Part shown: in pieces, positions 51,462 through 60,627 of the stretch
Layout of the letters: each line of letters starts with the position of its first letter
Numbering within the stretch: position 1 is the stretch's first letter
DNA from: Bacillota bacterium
Lineage (GTDB): Bacteria; Bacillota; Clostridia; Acetivibrionales; DTU013
Assembly: GCA_023412915.1 (NCBI GenBank)
Contig: JAEZRE010000002.1
Coordinates: 1 to 64,000 of the forward strand
Direction of reading: 5' to 3'
DNA length: 64,000 bases
The notes under the pieces: generated by a model
Seen by the model: the letters and a program-made list of their open reading frames with translations, nothing else
The model's database searches: none
What the model was told of the DNA's origin: nothing
Made by a program: the position numbers and the translations under genes

Positions 51462-52535
51462 TTACTTTCTCTTATAAATTTTTCTTCTGAGATCCCTGAA
51501 GGCGGCGATCCCTTTTTCGGCGCAGAAATAAACAAGCGGATTGAACACGTAGTCGAGCATACCGATGAATTCTGTGAACTTGCCGTTGAAGCCGACCTTG
51601 AACTTGTACAGGCCGTACATGTGATTATTCTCGTCCAGGTTGCCCGGGACACCCCTGAAATCATAGATGTCTGCTCCATACTCCAGCGCCCATTTTATCA
51701 TGTTCCACTGAAGCAGATAATTGGGCATCAGGTTTCGGTGCTCATTGATACTTGCCCCATAGAGATACCAGCATTTATTGCCGTAGAGTATACCGATGGT
51801 TCCTGCAATAGGCTTGTCCTCGTAATATGCTATGAATACTCTCAGGTGCTCCGGAGCCAGACAGTCGTAAACCTTCTCGTAATATTCCCTGCTTCTCACC
51901 ACGAAGTTGTCGCGTACGCCCGTCTCGACTATCATCCTGTAGAACGTCGCTACATCCTCGCGCCCACCGACTTTGACCGTAACACCCTTGCGCTCGGACA
52001 GGCGTATATTGTAGCGGACCTTCTGGTGAAAATCCTGCATGAGCTGCTCTTCAGACTTGCCTCTCAGATCCAGCCTGAATACGAATCTGGGCTGAATACC
52101 TTCATAGTTTTTAAGGCCGCGGCTCACGCCGAAGCCGAGGCTTTTGACTATTTCCTCGAACCCAGTATCCTCGATTTCGATATCCGGATCCATTTTAAGG
52201 ACATAGCTTCTGCTCTTTTTTGCGAGCTTCCTGCACTTTTCGAGCAGAGCGGCCAGCGTCTCCCTGTCGTGCGGGTCGCACACAGGCCCGCGGGGCGAAT
52301 ACATCATAGTGAAAGGCAGTAATGGTATCTTCCTGATCAAAATGCTCATAGAGCCCTTGATATTGCCTGCCTCGTCTTCGACGGTTATGACTTCGTTCTT
52401 CCAGAACGATTTTATTTTGGCCCACTGCGGAGACTGCATGAAATGGCCCTTCGGATGCGCCTGCAAAAAGGCTTCGTATTTGTTCGTGCTCGTATTTTCA
52501 TGTTGCGATTTATTATCAATATTCAAGTGTGACAC
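51462..52535 (-). CDS. FemAB-family peptidoglycan bridge aminoacyltransferase
   Basis: 357 residues. It has the two GNAT-like halves of FemX/FmhB: GHFMQSPQWAKIK at the start, then FRLDLRGKSEEQLMQDFHQKVRYNIRLSERKGV, and NYLLQWNMIKWALEYGADIYDFRGVPG near the end. These proteins use aminoacyl-tRNA to add an amino acid to the stem peptide of lipid II. The helical arm of FemA is missing, as in FemX-like members. GTG at 52535 lies right on the GAGGTG site, so TTG at 52526 is a likely alternative start. It is encoded between an ATP-grasp ligase and a flippase. Confidence 0.9.
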   Translation of the reverse strand: MSHLNIDNKSQHENTSTNKYEAFLQAHPKGHFMQSPQWAKIKSFWKNEVITVEDEAGNIKGSMSILIRKIPLLPFTMMYSPRGPVCDPHDRETLAALLEKCRKLAKKSRSYVLKMDPDIEIEDTGFEEIVKSLGFGVSRGLKNYEGIQPRFVFRLDLRGKSEEQLMQDFHQKVRYNIRLSERKGVTVKVGGREDVATFYRMIVETGVRDNFVVRSREYYEKVYDCLAPEHLRVFIAYYEDKPIAGTIGILYGNKCWYLYGASINEHRNLMPNYLLQWNMIKWALEYGADIYDFRGVPGNLDENNHMYGLYKFKVGFNGKFTEFIGMLDYVFNPLVYFCAEKGIAAFRDLRRKIYKRK

Positions 52536-52574
52536 CTCGTAATAATTTAATTTGCCTCGATCCTTTGATCCGGA

Positions 52575-53786
52575 TCATTTCATGTACTTCCTGAACTTGA
52601 GGTAATGGCTCAGCTGCGATTTATATAAAAACATGAGTCTGCGAGGGCCCATATCGCCCTTCATGAACAGCGGCCTCGTCACTCTTCCCTCCGATATGAG
52701 CTGCCTCATGAGCTTGAGATTCGCGCCGCCTTTAACGTATTTGAAGGCAACCCTCAGCGGTATGGAAGTCCAAAGGTTGCGTGCGTTTGCTATCTCAAGC
52801 TTCGCAGGCTTGTCTTCAACATAATCTTCGACCACGCATCTCGCCAGGTTGTTCCCGGCGGCAGTTACATAATAATTGCTCCTGCCCTGCCTGAGATTGA
52901 CCTCGAGTATCTTGAATCTGCCGTCTCTCTCGTCGAATTTGATGTCGAAAGTGGAATAACCCGTATAGCCGACATTGTCAAGGAATCTCCTCAGCATCTC
53001 CGAAAGCTCCGGATCGTAATCGCTGGTGAGTACGGCGGTATTGCCGAGCCCGTGGGGAGTATGCTCCTCAAGCATGACATGCGCGAGCGACATGAGCCTG
53101 ACCTTTTTGTCCCTGCCCGAGTAGCACATCATTACTCTAAGCTTCGAATCGTCGCCGGGAATGAAATCCTGTATGATAAGCTTATCGCTGTAGCCTGCGC
53201 CGTAGACGTCCTCTATTACCTTTTTCAATTCATCGGCGCTGTTCAGCTTGTAGACTTTCTTCTGCGTCGGGAATTCATGCTGCCAGTACATTACGCCGTT
53301 CGACGGTTTTACTATGACCGGAAAGCCGAACGGCAGGCTGAAATCTTCTTTCATGGATCGATCATATATGAAAGTCCCCGGATAATCGATGCCGTATTTA
53401 TCGCACATCTCATAAAACTTCAGTTTGGTAAGCAGGCCGTCCATCAGCTCCTCGCCGACATAAGGCGCTATGAAGCCTTCAGGCAGCTGCGGCCTGTTCC
53501 GTATGATCTGTTCCACATAGTTGTCCCCGCAGCCTATCAGTATCACTTTTTTACCCGCGAACTCTTCAGCCAAACCCCGGACAATGCTTAAAAAAGTCTC
53601 CTGCACGTCCATTTTCGGAACAGTCCGGAATTCTATAATTTTGCTGTTACAGCTTGGACCAGTCCTGACCTTGCCTATGACAACCGATTTTACGCCGTAT
53701 GCCTCATAAAACGCTCTGGACATACTGTATGTATTGATATCGCTACCCAGAAAAACAGGCTGGAATTCTCTCTCTTCTATCTTCAA
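52575..53786 (-). CDS. ATP-grasp ligase, D-aspartate-ligase-like (peptidoglycan branch)
   Basis: 403 residues with a TTG start and a good TGAGGAA ribosome site. The N-terminus FQPVFLGSDINTYSMSRAFYEAYG resembles the D-Asp ligases (Asl type) that branch the Lys of Gram-positive stem peptides. The ATP-grasp core shows PVIVKPSNG, IIQDFIPGDDSKLRV and the metal motif FKILEVNLRQGRSN. It should activate a carboxylate (a D-amino acid or similar) with ATP and couple it to an amine. It is the first gene of a run with FemAB and flippase genes. Use of D-Asp is by analogy only. Confidence 0.82.
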   Translation of the reverse strand: MKIEEREFQPVFLGSDINTYSMSRAFYEAYGVKSVVIGKVRTGPSCNSKIIEFRTVPKMDVQETFLSIVRGLAEEFAGKKVILIGCGDNYVEQIIRNRPQLPEGFIAPYVGEELMDGLLTKLKFYEMCDKYGIDYPGTFIYDRSMKEDFSLPFGFPVIVKPSNGVMYWQHEFPTQKKVYKLNSADELKKVIEDVYGAGYSDKLIIQDFIPGDDSKLRVMMCYSGRDKKVRLMSLAHVMLEEHTPHGLGNTAVLTSDYDPELSEMLRRFLDNVGYTGYSTFDIKFDERDGRFKILEVNLRQGRSNYYVTAAGNNLARCVVEDYVEDKPAKLEIANARNLWTSIPLRVAFKYVKGGANLKLMRQLISEGRVTRPLFMKGDMGPRRLMFLYKSQLSHYLKFRKYMK

Positions 53787-53860
53787 TTTATATTCCTCAC
53801 TGTCTTATTCCCTAAAAACGGGATAAATGCTGTTTTTTGCGCTTTTATTACGTTAATTTT

Positions 53861-53889
53861 AGTATAATGGTACCTAAAGTTCAAGTCAT
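53861..53889 (-). promoter_or_regulatory. Possible promoter for the ATP-grasp/FemAB/flippase operon
   Basis: On the minus strand ATGACT (53884-53889) and TATACT (53861-53866) are 17 bases apart, about 75 bases before the TTG start. The -35 match is only moderate. Nothing else is seen in 53787-54003. Confidence 0.4.
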
Positions 53890-54003
53890 TTTTCAGCGTA
53901 CACTTCAGCTTACCCATGTAAGTATTTTCCTCCGTACCGATATAAGTATCGTCCTCCGCAACGCTGATTATAATAGGTTCTTCGTTATCTGCACTGAAAA
54001 GTT

Positions 54004-54040
54004 AAAAACAGACAATGCAATATTACAAACGCATTGCCTG
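54004..54040 (-). terminator. Intrinsic terminator of the chemotaxis operon
   Basis: On the minus strand CAGGCAATGC and GCATTGTCTG form a 10-bp stem with one G-U pair and a 12-base loop, followed by TTTTTAACTTTT. It lies 28 bases after the cheX stop. Confidence 0.8.
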
Positions 54041-54067
54041 TGCAGGTGTTCCCGGGCAGTCCTATTC

Positions 54068-54562
54068 CTAAAGCGCATAGACTCTGGCAACAATCTGGAT
54101 ATCGCAGTTATGGAATACCTTCGTCATAAGCAGCGAATTGTTTCTCGGCGAGATATAATGCCCGTCTCCGTTGATAGTAAAAGGCGTAAGAATATTGTAG
54201 TGGATATCGCTCAGCGAAAGCTTTGCTTTGATTCTTCCCCCAATCACATTTGCGATCTCGGAAAAGCAATCATTTATATCATTTTCGCTGACCTCGCTGC
54301 CCTGGATACCGGTCATATACGAAACAATCGCCTGGCCGGTTTTGTATGATACGCTCAGGGAAACCATTATGCTTTTGACCCCGGACAGTATTATAACTCC
54401 GGTCAGCTGTGGCTTGATTGATTTGAAGTCTTCCTCGGCAAGCTTTTCCTCGGATATTTCAACGGCGGTCATGGTTTTGATAACTTCCTTCATCATATTG
54501 GAAAAAAAGAAACCTGAAAGAGCCGTACCGATATCTACGGCGTTTGCTGCTGCCTCATTCAT
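54068..54562 (-). CDS. cheX: Chemotaxis phosphatase CheX
   Basis: 164 residues. CFSEIANVIGGRIKAKL carries the ExxN signature (Glu102, Asn105) of the CheC/CheX/FliY phosphatases, and the FTINGDGHYISP-like segment near the end matches CheX. It removes phosphate from CheY-P to end the signal. It follows the cheY gene by four bases and is the last gene of the operon. No CheC or CheD gene is seen in the operon, so CheX may be the main phosphatase here. Confidence 0.85.
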   Translation of the reverse strand: MNEAAANAVDIGTALSGFFFSNMMKEVIKTMTAVEISEEKLAEEDFKSIKPQLTGVIILSGVKSIMVSLSVSYKTGQAIVSYMTGIQGSEVSENDINDCFSEIANVIGGRIKAKLSLSDIHYNILTPFTINGDGHYISPRNNSLLMTKVFHNCDIQIVARVYAL

Positions 54563-54566
54563 GGTA

Positions 54567-54947
54567 TCATCTCCTTCCTATGCATTGCATGATCTTTTTA
54601 GTCAGCTCTTCAGAGGTGAAGGGCTTCAGCAGGTAATTCGACACACCTGCCTTAACGGCTTTTACGATACTTTCCTTTTCACCCTCTGTAGTTACCATCA
54701 TAACCGGAATATCTTTATAATACATATTGACTTTTATGGCTGCAAGAAACTCGAATCCGGACATACCCGGCATGTTTAGGTCGAGTAGTATCAACCTTAT
54801 GTTTTCCCACTCTTTTGCCAGAATATCGAGAGCCTCTCTCCCGCCCGATGCTTCAAGCAGTTCGTAATTGAGGATTTCTACGGAACCTCTGATGATTTTA
54901 CGGATGGTGGACGAATCATCTACGGATAGTATTTTGGGTTTGTTCAA
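54567..54947 (-). CDS. cheY: Chemotaxis response regulator CheY
   Basis: 126 residues, a single receiver domain. DD at residues 10-11, phospho-acceptor Asp in LILLDLNMPG, Thr in MMVTTEG and Lys in YLLKPFTSEEL are all present. The SxxTxRxxIR start (SVDDSSTIRKIIR) is typical of chemotaxis CheY proteins. It is encoded six bases after cheR and four before cheX. It would carry the signal from CheA to the flagellar switch. Confidence 0.9.
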   Translation of the reverse strand: MNKPKILSVDDSSTIRKIIRGSVEILNYELLEASGGREALDILAKEWENIRLILLDLNMPGMSGFEFLAAIKVNMYYKDIPVMMVTTEGEKESIVKAVKAGVSNYLLKPFTSEELTKKIMQCIGRR

Positions 54948-54953
54948 CTTCTC

Positions 54954-55769
54954 TCACTCCTTTGATTTGTAATATATTCCGTTTTTATAATGTTCCTTAG
55001 TAAAATTTTTGTCCTGGTCGGGGAACAATTCGGCGCTGCCTATGAAAAGGACTCCTCCTGCGTTGAATGAAGCCCCGATCTTTTGCAGCATTTCCTTTTT
55101 CAGCTTGTCTGAAAAATAGATCAGCACATTCCTGAAAAAGATGACGTCAAATATTCCAAGCGCGGAAAAATCACTAATAAGGTTGAACTGTCTGAAGCTT
55201 ACCGCATTTTTGATCTTATCGCACAAGCTCCATACTCTTCCTTCATTTTCGAAGTATTTATACCTGCAGCCTTCTTCCAGGCCTCTTTGGATCGAAATAT
55301 TGTCATACCTTCCCGCCTCGGCCATTTGTATTACAGTGTGTGATATATCCGTAGCAAGTATCTCAAAGTTTCCGGGAGCGATATCACCGATACCCCGGCT
55401 CTCCAGGTAGTTATCGATACACATCGCTATTGAATAGGGCTCCTGCCCGTAGGAACAGGCAGCGCTCCATATCCGGACCCGGTCGCGTCTCCCCTCCCGG
55501 AACTCCCTGATATATTCAGGGAGCAGAAGCTCCTCCATTATCACCCACGGAGTTTTATCCCGGAACCAGAACGTTTCATTAACCGTTATGGAGTCTATAA
55601 TCTCGTCTATGACGATCGGATCGTTCCAAAGGCAGATATGCTCATAAAGCTCCTCAAAGCTTTCAAAAACCGATTCCGCTAACATTTTTACGAGCTTGCT
55701 TTCAAGGGTCGAGGCCTTTTCCTCGCCCATTAAAATGCCGCACTTGTCTTCTATGAATTGCCTTATCAT
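54954..55769 (-). CDS. cheR: Chemotaxis methyltransferase CheR
   Basis: 271 residues. The N-terminal helical domain is followed by the SAM-binding fold: IWSAACSYGQEPYSIAM (motif I), FEILATDIS, and FDVIFFRNVLIYF (the NVLIYF motif). The end VLFIGSAELFPDQ matches the GxSExL-type strand. It adds methyl groups to glutamates of the MCPs. It lies between cheB and cheY. No methyltransferase-binding pentapeptide is visible on the two encoded receptors. Confidence 0.95.
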   Translation of the reverse strand: MIRQFIEDKCGILMGEEKASTLESKLVKMLAESVFESFEELYEHICLWNDPIVIDEIIDSITVNETFWFRDKTPWVIMEELLLPEYIREFREGRRDRVRIWSAACSYGQEPYSIAMCIDNYLESRGIGDIAPGNFEILATDISHTVIQMAEAGRYDNISIQRGLEEGCRYKYFENEGRVWSLCDKIKNAVSFRQFNLISDFSALGIFDVIFFRNVLIYFSDKLKKEMLQKIGASFNAGGVLFIGSAELFPDQDKNFTKEHYKNGIYYKSKE

Positions 55770-55794
55770 TACAAACTCTTTGGAGTTTCCTGCA

Positions 55795-56895
55795 TTATCC
55801 AGTTTGTTTTCCTCCTTTCCGTCCGGCTAATATTTGCTGGATTCGAAAAGGAATATCCTTAAGGTCGGCCGTTTCGTCGGAAAAGCCTGCTTCATACACG
55901 CACTTGGGCATTCCATAAACTACGCAGGTCTCTTCACTTTGTGTGATGCAATAGCAGTTGCAGCCCCGTTTAAGTTCTGTAACGCCCCCGGTGCCGTCGT
56001 TGCCCATACCCGTCAGTATAATGGCAAGTATATTCATTCCCTTGCAGCTTTCAGCCACGGATTTGAAAAGAACATCTGCAGACGGTTTTACACCATTCAC
56101 CGTTTCCGTATCCAGCAAACGGACAAGCCTACCGTTGCCCTCCGAACACTCCAAGGACATGTGTCTGCCGCCGGGCGCGATCAGTATCTTTCCCGCACTG
56201 ACGACGTCATTTTCCCTTGCTTCCATAGTGTTGACACCGTACTTTTTTCGGAAAGCCTGTGCCATCAGATTCGTAAATCCCGGAGGCATATGCTGCACAA
56301 CGAGGATCGGTACGCGGATATCCGGGGACAGAGCGCTGAAAACGGCATCGAGCGCTACCGGGCCTCCTGTAGAGGAGGCTATAAGGACCAGGTCAACATG
56401 GCCACGGAGCTCGGCCTTTTGCAGACCGCCTTTGGAGATATCCTCCGCTTCCTTTGGCCTTGCGGGCGGAGTCTCGGAAACTTCGGAAAATTTCTTCAAA
56501 ATGATTTGTGAAAACAATGTGTCGAAATGCGATACAAATTCTGCGCGATGCCCTGCCAAATCCTTTTCGGGCGGCTTCTGTATGAAATCCATCGCACCGG
56601 TCCTGAGAGCTTCCAAGGTTATTTCCGGACTGTCCGGGTCGTTGTTGCTCAGCATAATGACCTCAATACCCGGGAAATTATCCTTCAATACCTTGATGTG
56701 TTCGAAGCCCTTGCTCCTGATAATGGCAATATCCAGTAAGACAACGTCTACGCTGCATTGTTTCAGCCATTCAAAAGCTATATCGATATTTGAGGCAACT
56801 CTTTCGATAGTGCCGTATTCTGTTGAATTGATTGCTTCAAGCATTGCCATTCGCACTACTACAGAACTATCAACCAACAATATTTTCAGTTTCAA
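55795..56895 (-). CDS. cheB: Chemotaxis methylesterase CheB
   Basis: 366 residues: a receiver domain (DVVLLDIAI holds the phospho-acceptor Asp) followed by the methylesterase domain. The catalytic triad is visible as Ser in IASSTGGP, His in VQHMPPGFT and Asp in GMGNDGTGG. It removes methyl groups, or deamidates, at MCP glutamates once phosphorylated by CheA. In the receiver domain the usual DIxMP is DIAII, so proline is missing after the acceptor. It follows cheW by 37 bases. Confidence 0.94.
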   Translation of the reverse strand: MKLKILLVDSSVVVRMAMLEAINSTEYGTIERVASNIDIAFEWLKQCSVDVVLLDIAIIRSKGFEHIKVLKDNFPGIEVIMLSNNDPDSPEITLEALRTGAMDFIQKPPEKDLAGHRAEFVSHFDTLFSQIILKKFSEVSETPPARPKEAEDISKGGLQKAELRGHVDLVLIASSTGGPVALDAVFSALSPDIRVPILVVQHMPPGFTNLMAQAFRKKYGVNTMEARENDVVSAGKILIAPGGRHMSLECSEGNGRLVRLLDTETVNGVKPSADVLFKSVAESCKGMNILAIILTGMGNDGTGGVTELKRGCNCYCITQSEETCVVYGMPKCVYEAGFSDETADLKDIPFRIQQILAGRKGGKQTG

Positions 56896-56932
56896 GGCTT
56901 TTCTCCTGTGTACGTTTTTTGTCAGACCGACA

Positions 56933-57367
56933 TCAATTTCTTTGATCCTTGAATATCTTTTTTGTATCGATAATTATTAAAAGCTCATTTTCCAGCTTTA
57001 CTATACTGTCGATGAATTCTCCCTCCACGCCGCCGACATTAGCCGGAGGCAATTCAAACTCCTCCCTGTCGATATCGATCACGTCTCCCGGCCGGTCTAT
57101 GAGAAAGCCCACCTGATCAGGATCCTTCGGCGTCTTCAGTATTATGCAGGTATGCCCTTCCTGTCCGCCTGCGTCATCGAGTTTCAGCAGTTCTGCCAGG
57201 TTGAACAGCGTTACAACCTGGCCCCTCATATTCATAAATCCCACTATACAGCTTTGCGAACCGGGAACAGGCGAGTAGTCCACATTTCTGTTGATTTCCT
57301 TTACGAGCGTTACATCAATGCCCAGAAGGTTTCCCCCCAGATAAAAAGTAAGCACCTTCACAGTCAC
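56933..57367 (-). CDS. cheW: Chemotaxis adaptor CheW
   Basis: 144 residues with a GTG start that overlaps the cheA stop (GTGA) and has AGGAGG eight bases before it. LTFYLGGNLLGIDVTLVKEI and VVTLFNLAELL, and then VGFLIDRPGDVIDIDREEFELPP, follow the CheW beta-barrel pattern. It links receptors to CheA. Direct overlap with cheA indicates coupled synthesis. Confidence 0.93.
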   Translation of the reverse strand: MTVKVLTFYLGGNLLGIDVTLVKEINRNVDYSPVPGSQSCIVGFMNMRGQVVTLFNLAELLKLDDAGGQEGHTCIILKTPKDPDQVGFLIDRPGDVIDIDREEFELPPANVGGVEGEFIDSIVKLENELLIIIDTKKIFKDQRN

Positions 57368-60300
57368 AGCACTGACCTCCTCTTTTGTATAGCCTGGTCT
57401 AGAATAGTAAGAAGCTTTTGACGGTCCAGTTTCAGTTCATAGGCGTCAAATCCGGCCTCCATGCCTTCCCTCACCTGATCCTCCTCTGCAAGGGAGGTTA
57501 TGGCGATCGCAGGCAGCGCGTTAAGCGAAGGTGTCGACCTGATTTTTTTGATAAGCTCCAGACCATTCATCACAGGCATATTTATATCGCTTACGACCGC
57601 GTCGATTTTCTGGTCGGCAAGGAGCTCCAACGCCTCTTTACCGTTCTGAGCCTGGAAAACGTTGTAGCCCGCGTCTTCGAGGTAGCTCTTCTCCAGCATC
57701 TGGAAGAAAGGTGTGTCCTCGGCAAGGAGGATATTCAACCTTGTGCTGCTTCTTATTTCAGGTCCGCTTTTGTACTCGTCCGGGCTGACCAGCTCAAAAA
57801 GCTCGTATATGTTGATTAAAAGTATGATTTTATTGTTTATGATCGTGGAACCTATTATGCCTTTCGACTTTATATTGCTGTCCTTGATGTCGATGCCGGC
57901 ATTTATAGTGTCGTGTATCCTCTCGATCAGTATTCCTATGGGGTTTTTGACCAGCTTGGGTATGATAACGTAGTATTTGCTCTTTGACTCCTTCCGGCTG
58001 TTAATGGGCAGAAAATCCTCCGGCCGTATTACGCGCAGTGAATTGCCCCTGTACTTGATATATTCCCTTTCACCGATGCTTTCGATTTCCCCGGACGTTA
58101 TCTCCTCCACTCTGGCCACCATCGACATATCGATAGCCAGGGTTTCGGGTCCCGAGCATTTGAAAAGCAGCAGATTTTGATTTTCCCGCATGTTCTCGCT
58201 TTCTTCGGCAAGCTCGCTGGCCTTTTTCTCGTCAGGCGCGTCGAAATAGTGCAGATTAGCTTTTTCAATGATACCGCCGGGATCGAGTATCATCGAGGTC
58301 TTGCCGTCGCCAAGAATGGTGACTCCGGAATAACAATTGCATTCTTTTACATAAACGGGCAAGGTCTTCACAAGAATCTCCTCTGTGCCGTGGATGGAAT
58401 CCACCGCGAGACCCAGCCTTCTGAAGCCTATCTTGATCACCAGTATCCTGACGATATCCGTATAGGCAGATTTTCGGCGCTCGCCGGGTTGAACGGGCAC
58501 GCTCGCGATTGCTTCCTCCTTGCCTGTTCTTCTGGAATCGAACAGATTCTTCCTTCTCTCGGGTAAAATAACTCCTGCCTTGCTGTCGATATACGTCCTG
58601 CCCAAGCCCAAAACGTCTGCAAGATGGACTATCGGCAGAAGACGTCCGCGAAGCCGCAGCACCTCCGAATTATTTACATGCTCTATTCTTCTTGCGGGAT
58701 CGCTCGCCTTGATACGTACGATCTCCTGCAGATTTACCTGCGGCAGAGCGAATTTCTGCCCTTCCGCCTCCACGATAAGGGACGGGATGATAGCAAGCGT
58801 GAGCGGCAGCAACAGCCGAAAGGTGGTTCCCGAATTCAAGGCGGTAAATATCTCAATGGTGCCGCCCAGCTTTTCGATGTTGGTTTTTACAACATCCATG
58901 CCGACTCCTCTTCCGGAAATATCGGTTACTTTCTCCGCCGTCGAAAAACCGGGCTTGAACAGCAGCTTCAGAGCGTCCTGTTCTCCCATTGACGCCAAGT
59001 CCGATTTTCCGATGAAACCTTTTTCAAGAGCCTTTTGTTTGATGCGCTCTACATCTATGCCTTTGCCGTCGTCGATAATGTCTATATTTACGTAGCCACC
59101 CTCATGGTATGCCTTCAGCCTGACCGTCCCTTCCCTGGGCTTGCCCTGCTTCTCCCTGTCGGCAGGCATTTCAATGCCATGGTCGACTGCGTTTCTTACC
59201 AGATGGGTCAGAGGGTCTCCCAAAGCCTCGATTATGGATTTGTCAAGCTCGACCTCAGCGCCTTCCATATCAAGGTGGATTTCCTTTTCAAGCTTTTTGG
59301 ACAATTCCCTTATTATCCTCGGGAATTTGTTGAATACGTTTGAGACAGGCTGCATCCTTGTCTGCATGATTTTTTCCTGCAGGTTGGTAGTGATATGATT
59401 GATATTCTGAAAAATAGGTTCGATTCCGGGAATTATTTTTCTATGCCCTTCCACGATCCTTAAAAGCTGGTTTCTTGCCAGCACCATTTCACTGGCCAGG
59501 TTCAGCAGGTCGTTCAGCAGCATTACATTAACCCTGATAGTGTCTTCCGAAGCCGAAGCCTGTGGCTTTCCCGCAGCAGCCTGTCTATTGACCTCTTCCG
59601 CCGCCGGTGTAGAAAGCGAGGGTACGGTCGGCTTCACTTCCGCAACAGGTCCCGATGCCTTTTCCTCCGCAGGGGCGTCCGTACTTCCGGTAATATTCAG
59701 GATCCCGGTCTGCAAAAACTCGACGATACTTTCTTCCTGCAGGTCGAACGCAGAAGCAAGCATGTCCTTTTCGAGGACAGAGGTGAACAGGATATTGAAA
59801 CGCATATCCGCGCCGGCCTCCGCTTCCTCCTGCAGCAACCCGTCAAAATCCGCAGCACATTCAATGACAGTCCCAATCGATGCAACCTGGCGCAGCATCT
59901 CCGTCAAGCTCTGCATGCCATCGGAGTCAAGGTTCATACCGATTCGGTATACTCTATGTCCCCGTTCCATGCCTCGCTGTATTTTCAGCAAGTCAGCTTC
60001 GACTTCCTCAAAGATGGCGTTTACGGTAGCCTGCCCTTCCGTATCGGCCGGCGAAGTCACGGCTTGCTTATGGTCGGCTTGCACCGGCGATTCCACTGTA
60101 TTGCCGGCTGCGGCTGCATCAGGGTAACCGCCCGTTCCGGCTCCGGTTTCCCTTCCTGCTACGGTTCCCGTTCCGGCCTTATGTACGGTCGGAGCCTTCC
60201 CGGCAGTCATTGCGGACAATTCTCCGAGTATGGCGGAAATATCCGTATCTCCGCTGCTTTTTACACTCTCCACCATGCCCTTAAGGCAATCGTTGGCAGT

Positions 60301-60570
60301 CAGCAGAACGTCTATCATTCCGGCATCGATGCCCATTTTCCCCGAACGTATCTCGCCGAAAATATTTTCCATGGAATGGGACAATTCCACTATTTTCTTC
60401 AGGTCTAAAAAACTCGAAGTCCCTTTTACACTGTGGACTGCACGGAATATATTATTGATGCTTTCAGCGTTGACGTTTTCCGTATCGAGCTGCAGCAGTT
60501 CCGTCTCAACCGTCTCTACATGGACCCTGGCTTCCTCGACAAAGCTTTGTATAAATTCATCATCAAGCAT
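57364..60570 (-). CDS. cheA: Hybrid chemotaxis kinase CheA with extra CheW-like part and C-terminal receiver
   Basis: 1068 residues. In order: Hpt (His46 in AVHSVKGTSS), an Ala/Gly-rich linker, a P2-like domain (~185-290), the dimerisation helices (~345-410), the ATPase core (HLVRNAVDHGIE near 456, DDGKGID near 501, GRGVGMD near 553), a CheW-like domain (~585-770), a second diverged CheW-like domain (~795-930) and a receiver (LLAEDTPFF, phospho-Asp995 in VVSDINMP). It passes phosphate to CheY and CheB and probably to its own receiver, which may act as a phosphate sink. It lies between the hydrogenase-MCP gene and cheW. Confidence 0.94.
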   Translation of the reverse strand: MLDDEFIQSFVEEARVHVETVETELLQLDTENVNAESINNIFRAVHSVKGTSSFLDLKKIVELSHSMENIFGEIRSGKMGIDAGMIDVLLTANDCLKGMVESVKSSGDTDISAILGELSAMTAGKAPTVHKAGTGTVAGRETGAGTGGYPDAAAAGNTVESPVQADHKQAVTSPADTEGQATVNAIFEEVEADLLKIQRGMERGHRVYRIGMNLDSDGMQSLTEMLRQVASIGTVIECAADFDGLLQEEAEAGADMRFNILFTSVLEKDMLASAFDLQEESIVEFLQTGILNITGSTDAPAEEKASGPVAEVKPTVPSLSTPAAEEVNRQAAAGKPQASASEDTIRVNVMLLNDLLNLASEMVLARNQLLRIVEGHRKIIPGIEPIFQNINHITTNLQEKIMQTRMQPVSNVFNKFPRIIRELSKKLEKEIHLDMEGAEVELDKSIIEALGDPLTHLVRNAVDHGIEMPADREKQGKPREGTVRLKAYHEGGYVNIDIIDDGKGIDVERIKQKALEKGFIGKSDLASMGEQDALKLLFKPGFSTAEKVTDISGRGVGMDVVKTNIEKLGGTIEIFTALNSGTTFRLLLPLTLAIIPSLIVEAEGQKFALPQVNLQEIVRIKASDPARRIEHVNNSEVLRLRGRLLPIVHLADVLGLGRTYIDSKAGVILPERRKNLFDSRRTGKEEAIASVPVQPGERRKSAYTDIVRILVIKIGFRRLGLAVDSIHGTEEILVKTLPVYVKECNCYSGVTILGDGKTSMILDPGGIIEKANLHYFDAPDEKKASELAEESENMRENQNLLLFKCSGPETLAIDMSMVARVEEITSGEIESIGEREYIKYRGNSLRVIRPEDFLPINSRKESKSKYYVIIPKLVKNPIGILIERIHDTINAGIDIKDSNIKSKGIIGSTIINNKIILLINIYELFELVSPDEYKSGPEIRSSTRLNILLAEDTPFFQMLEKSYLEDAGYNVFQAQNGKEALELLADQKIDAVVSDINMPVMNGLELIKKIRSTPSLNALPAIAITSLAEEDQVREGMEAGFDAYELKLDRQKLLTILDQAIQKRRSVL

Positions 60571-60627
60571 TGTGTTCGATCAACCCCCATATATCCTAAT
60601 ACTGTCTGCTTTCGGAGCATTTTCGCT

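Noticed and set aside
53837..54349. 170-codon plus-strand frame
   Set aside because: Its second half is antisense to cheX and its first half spans the chemotaxis terminator; no motif is seen.
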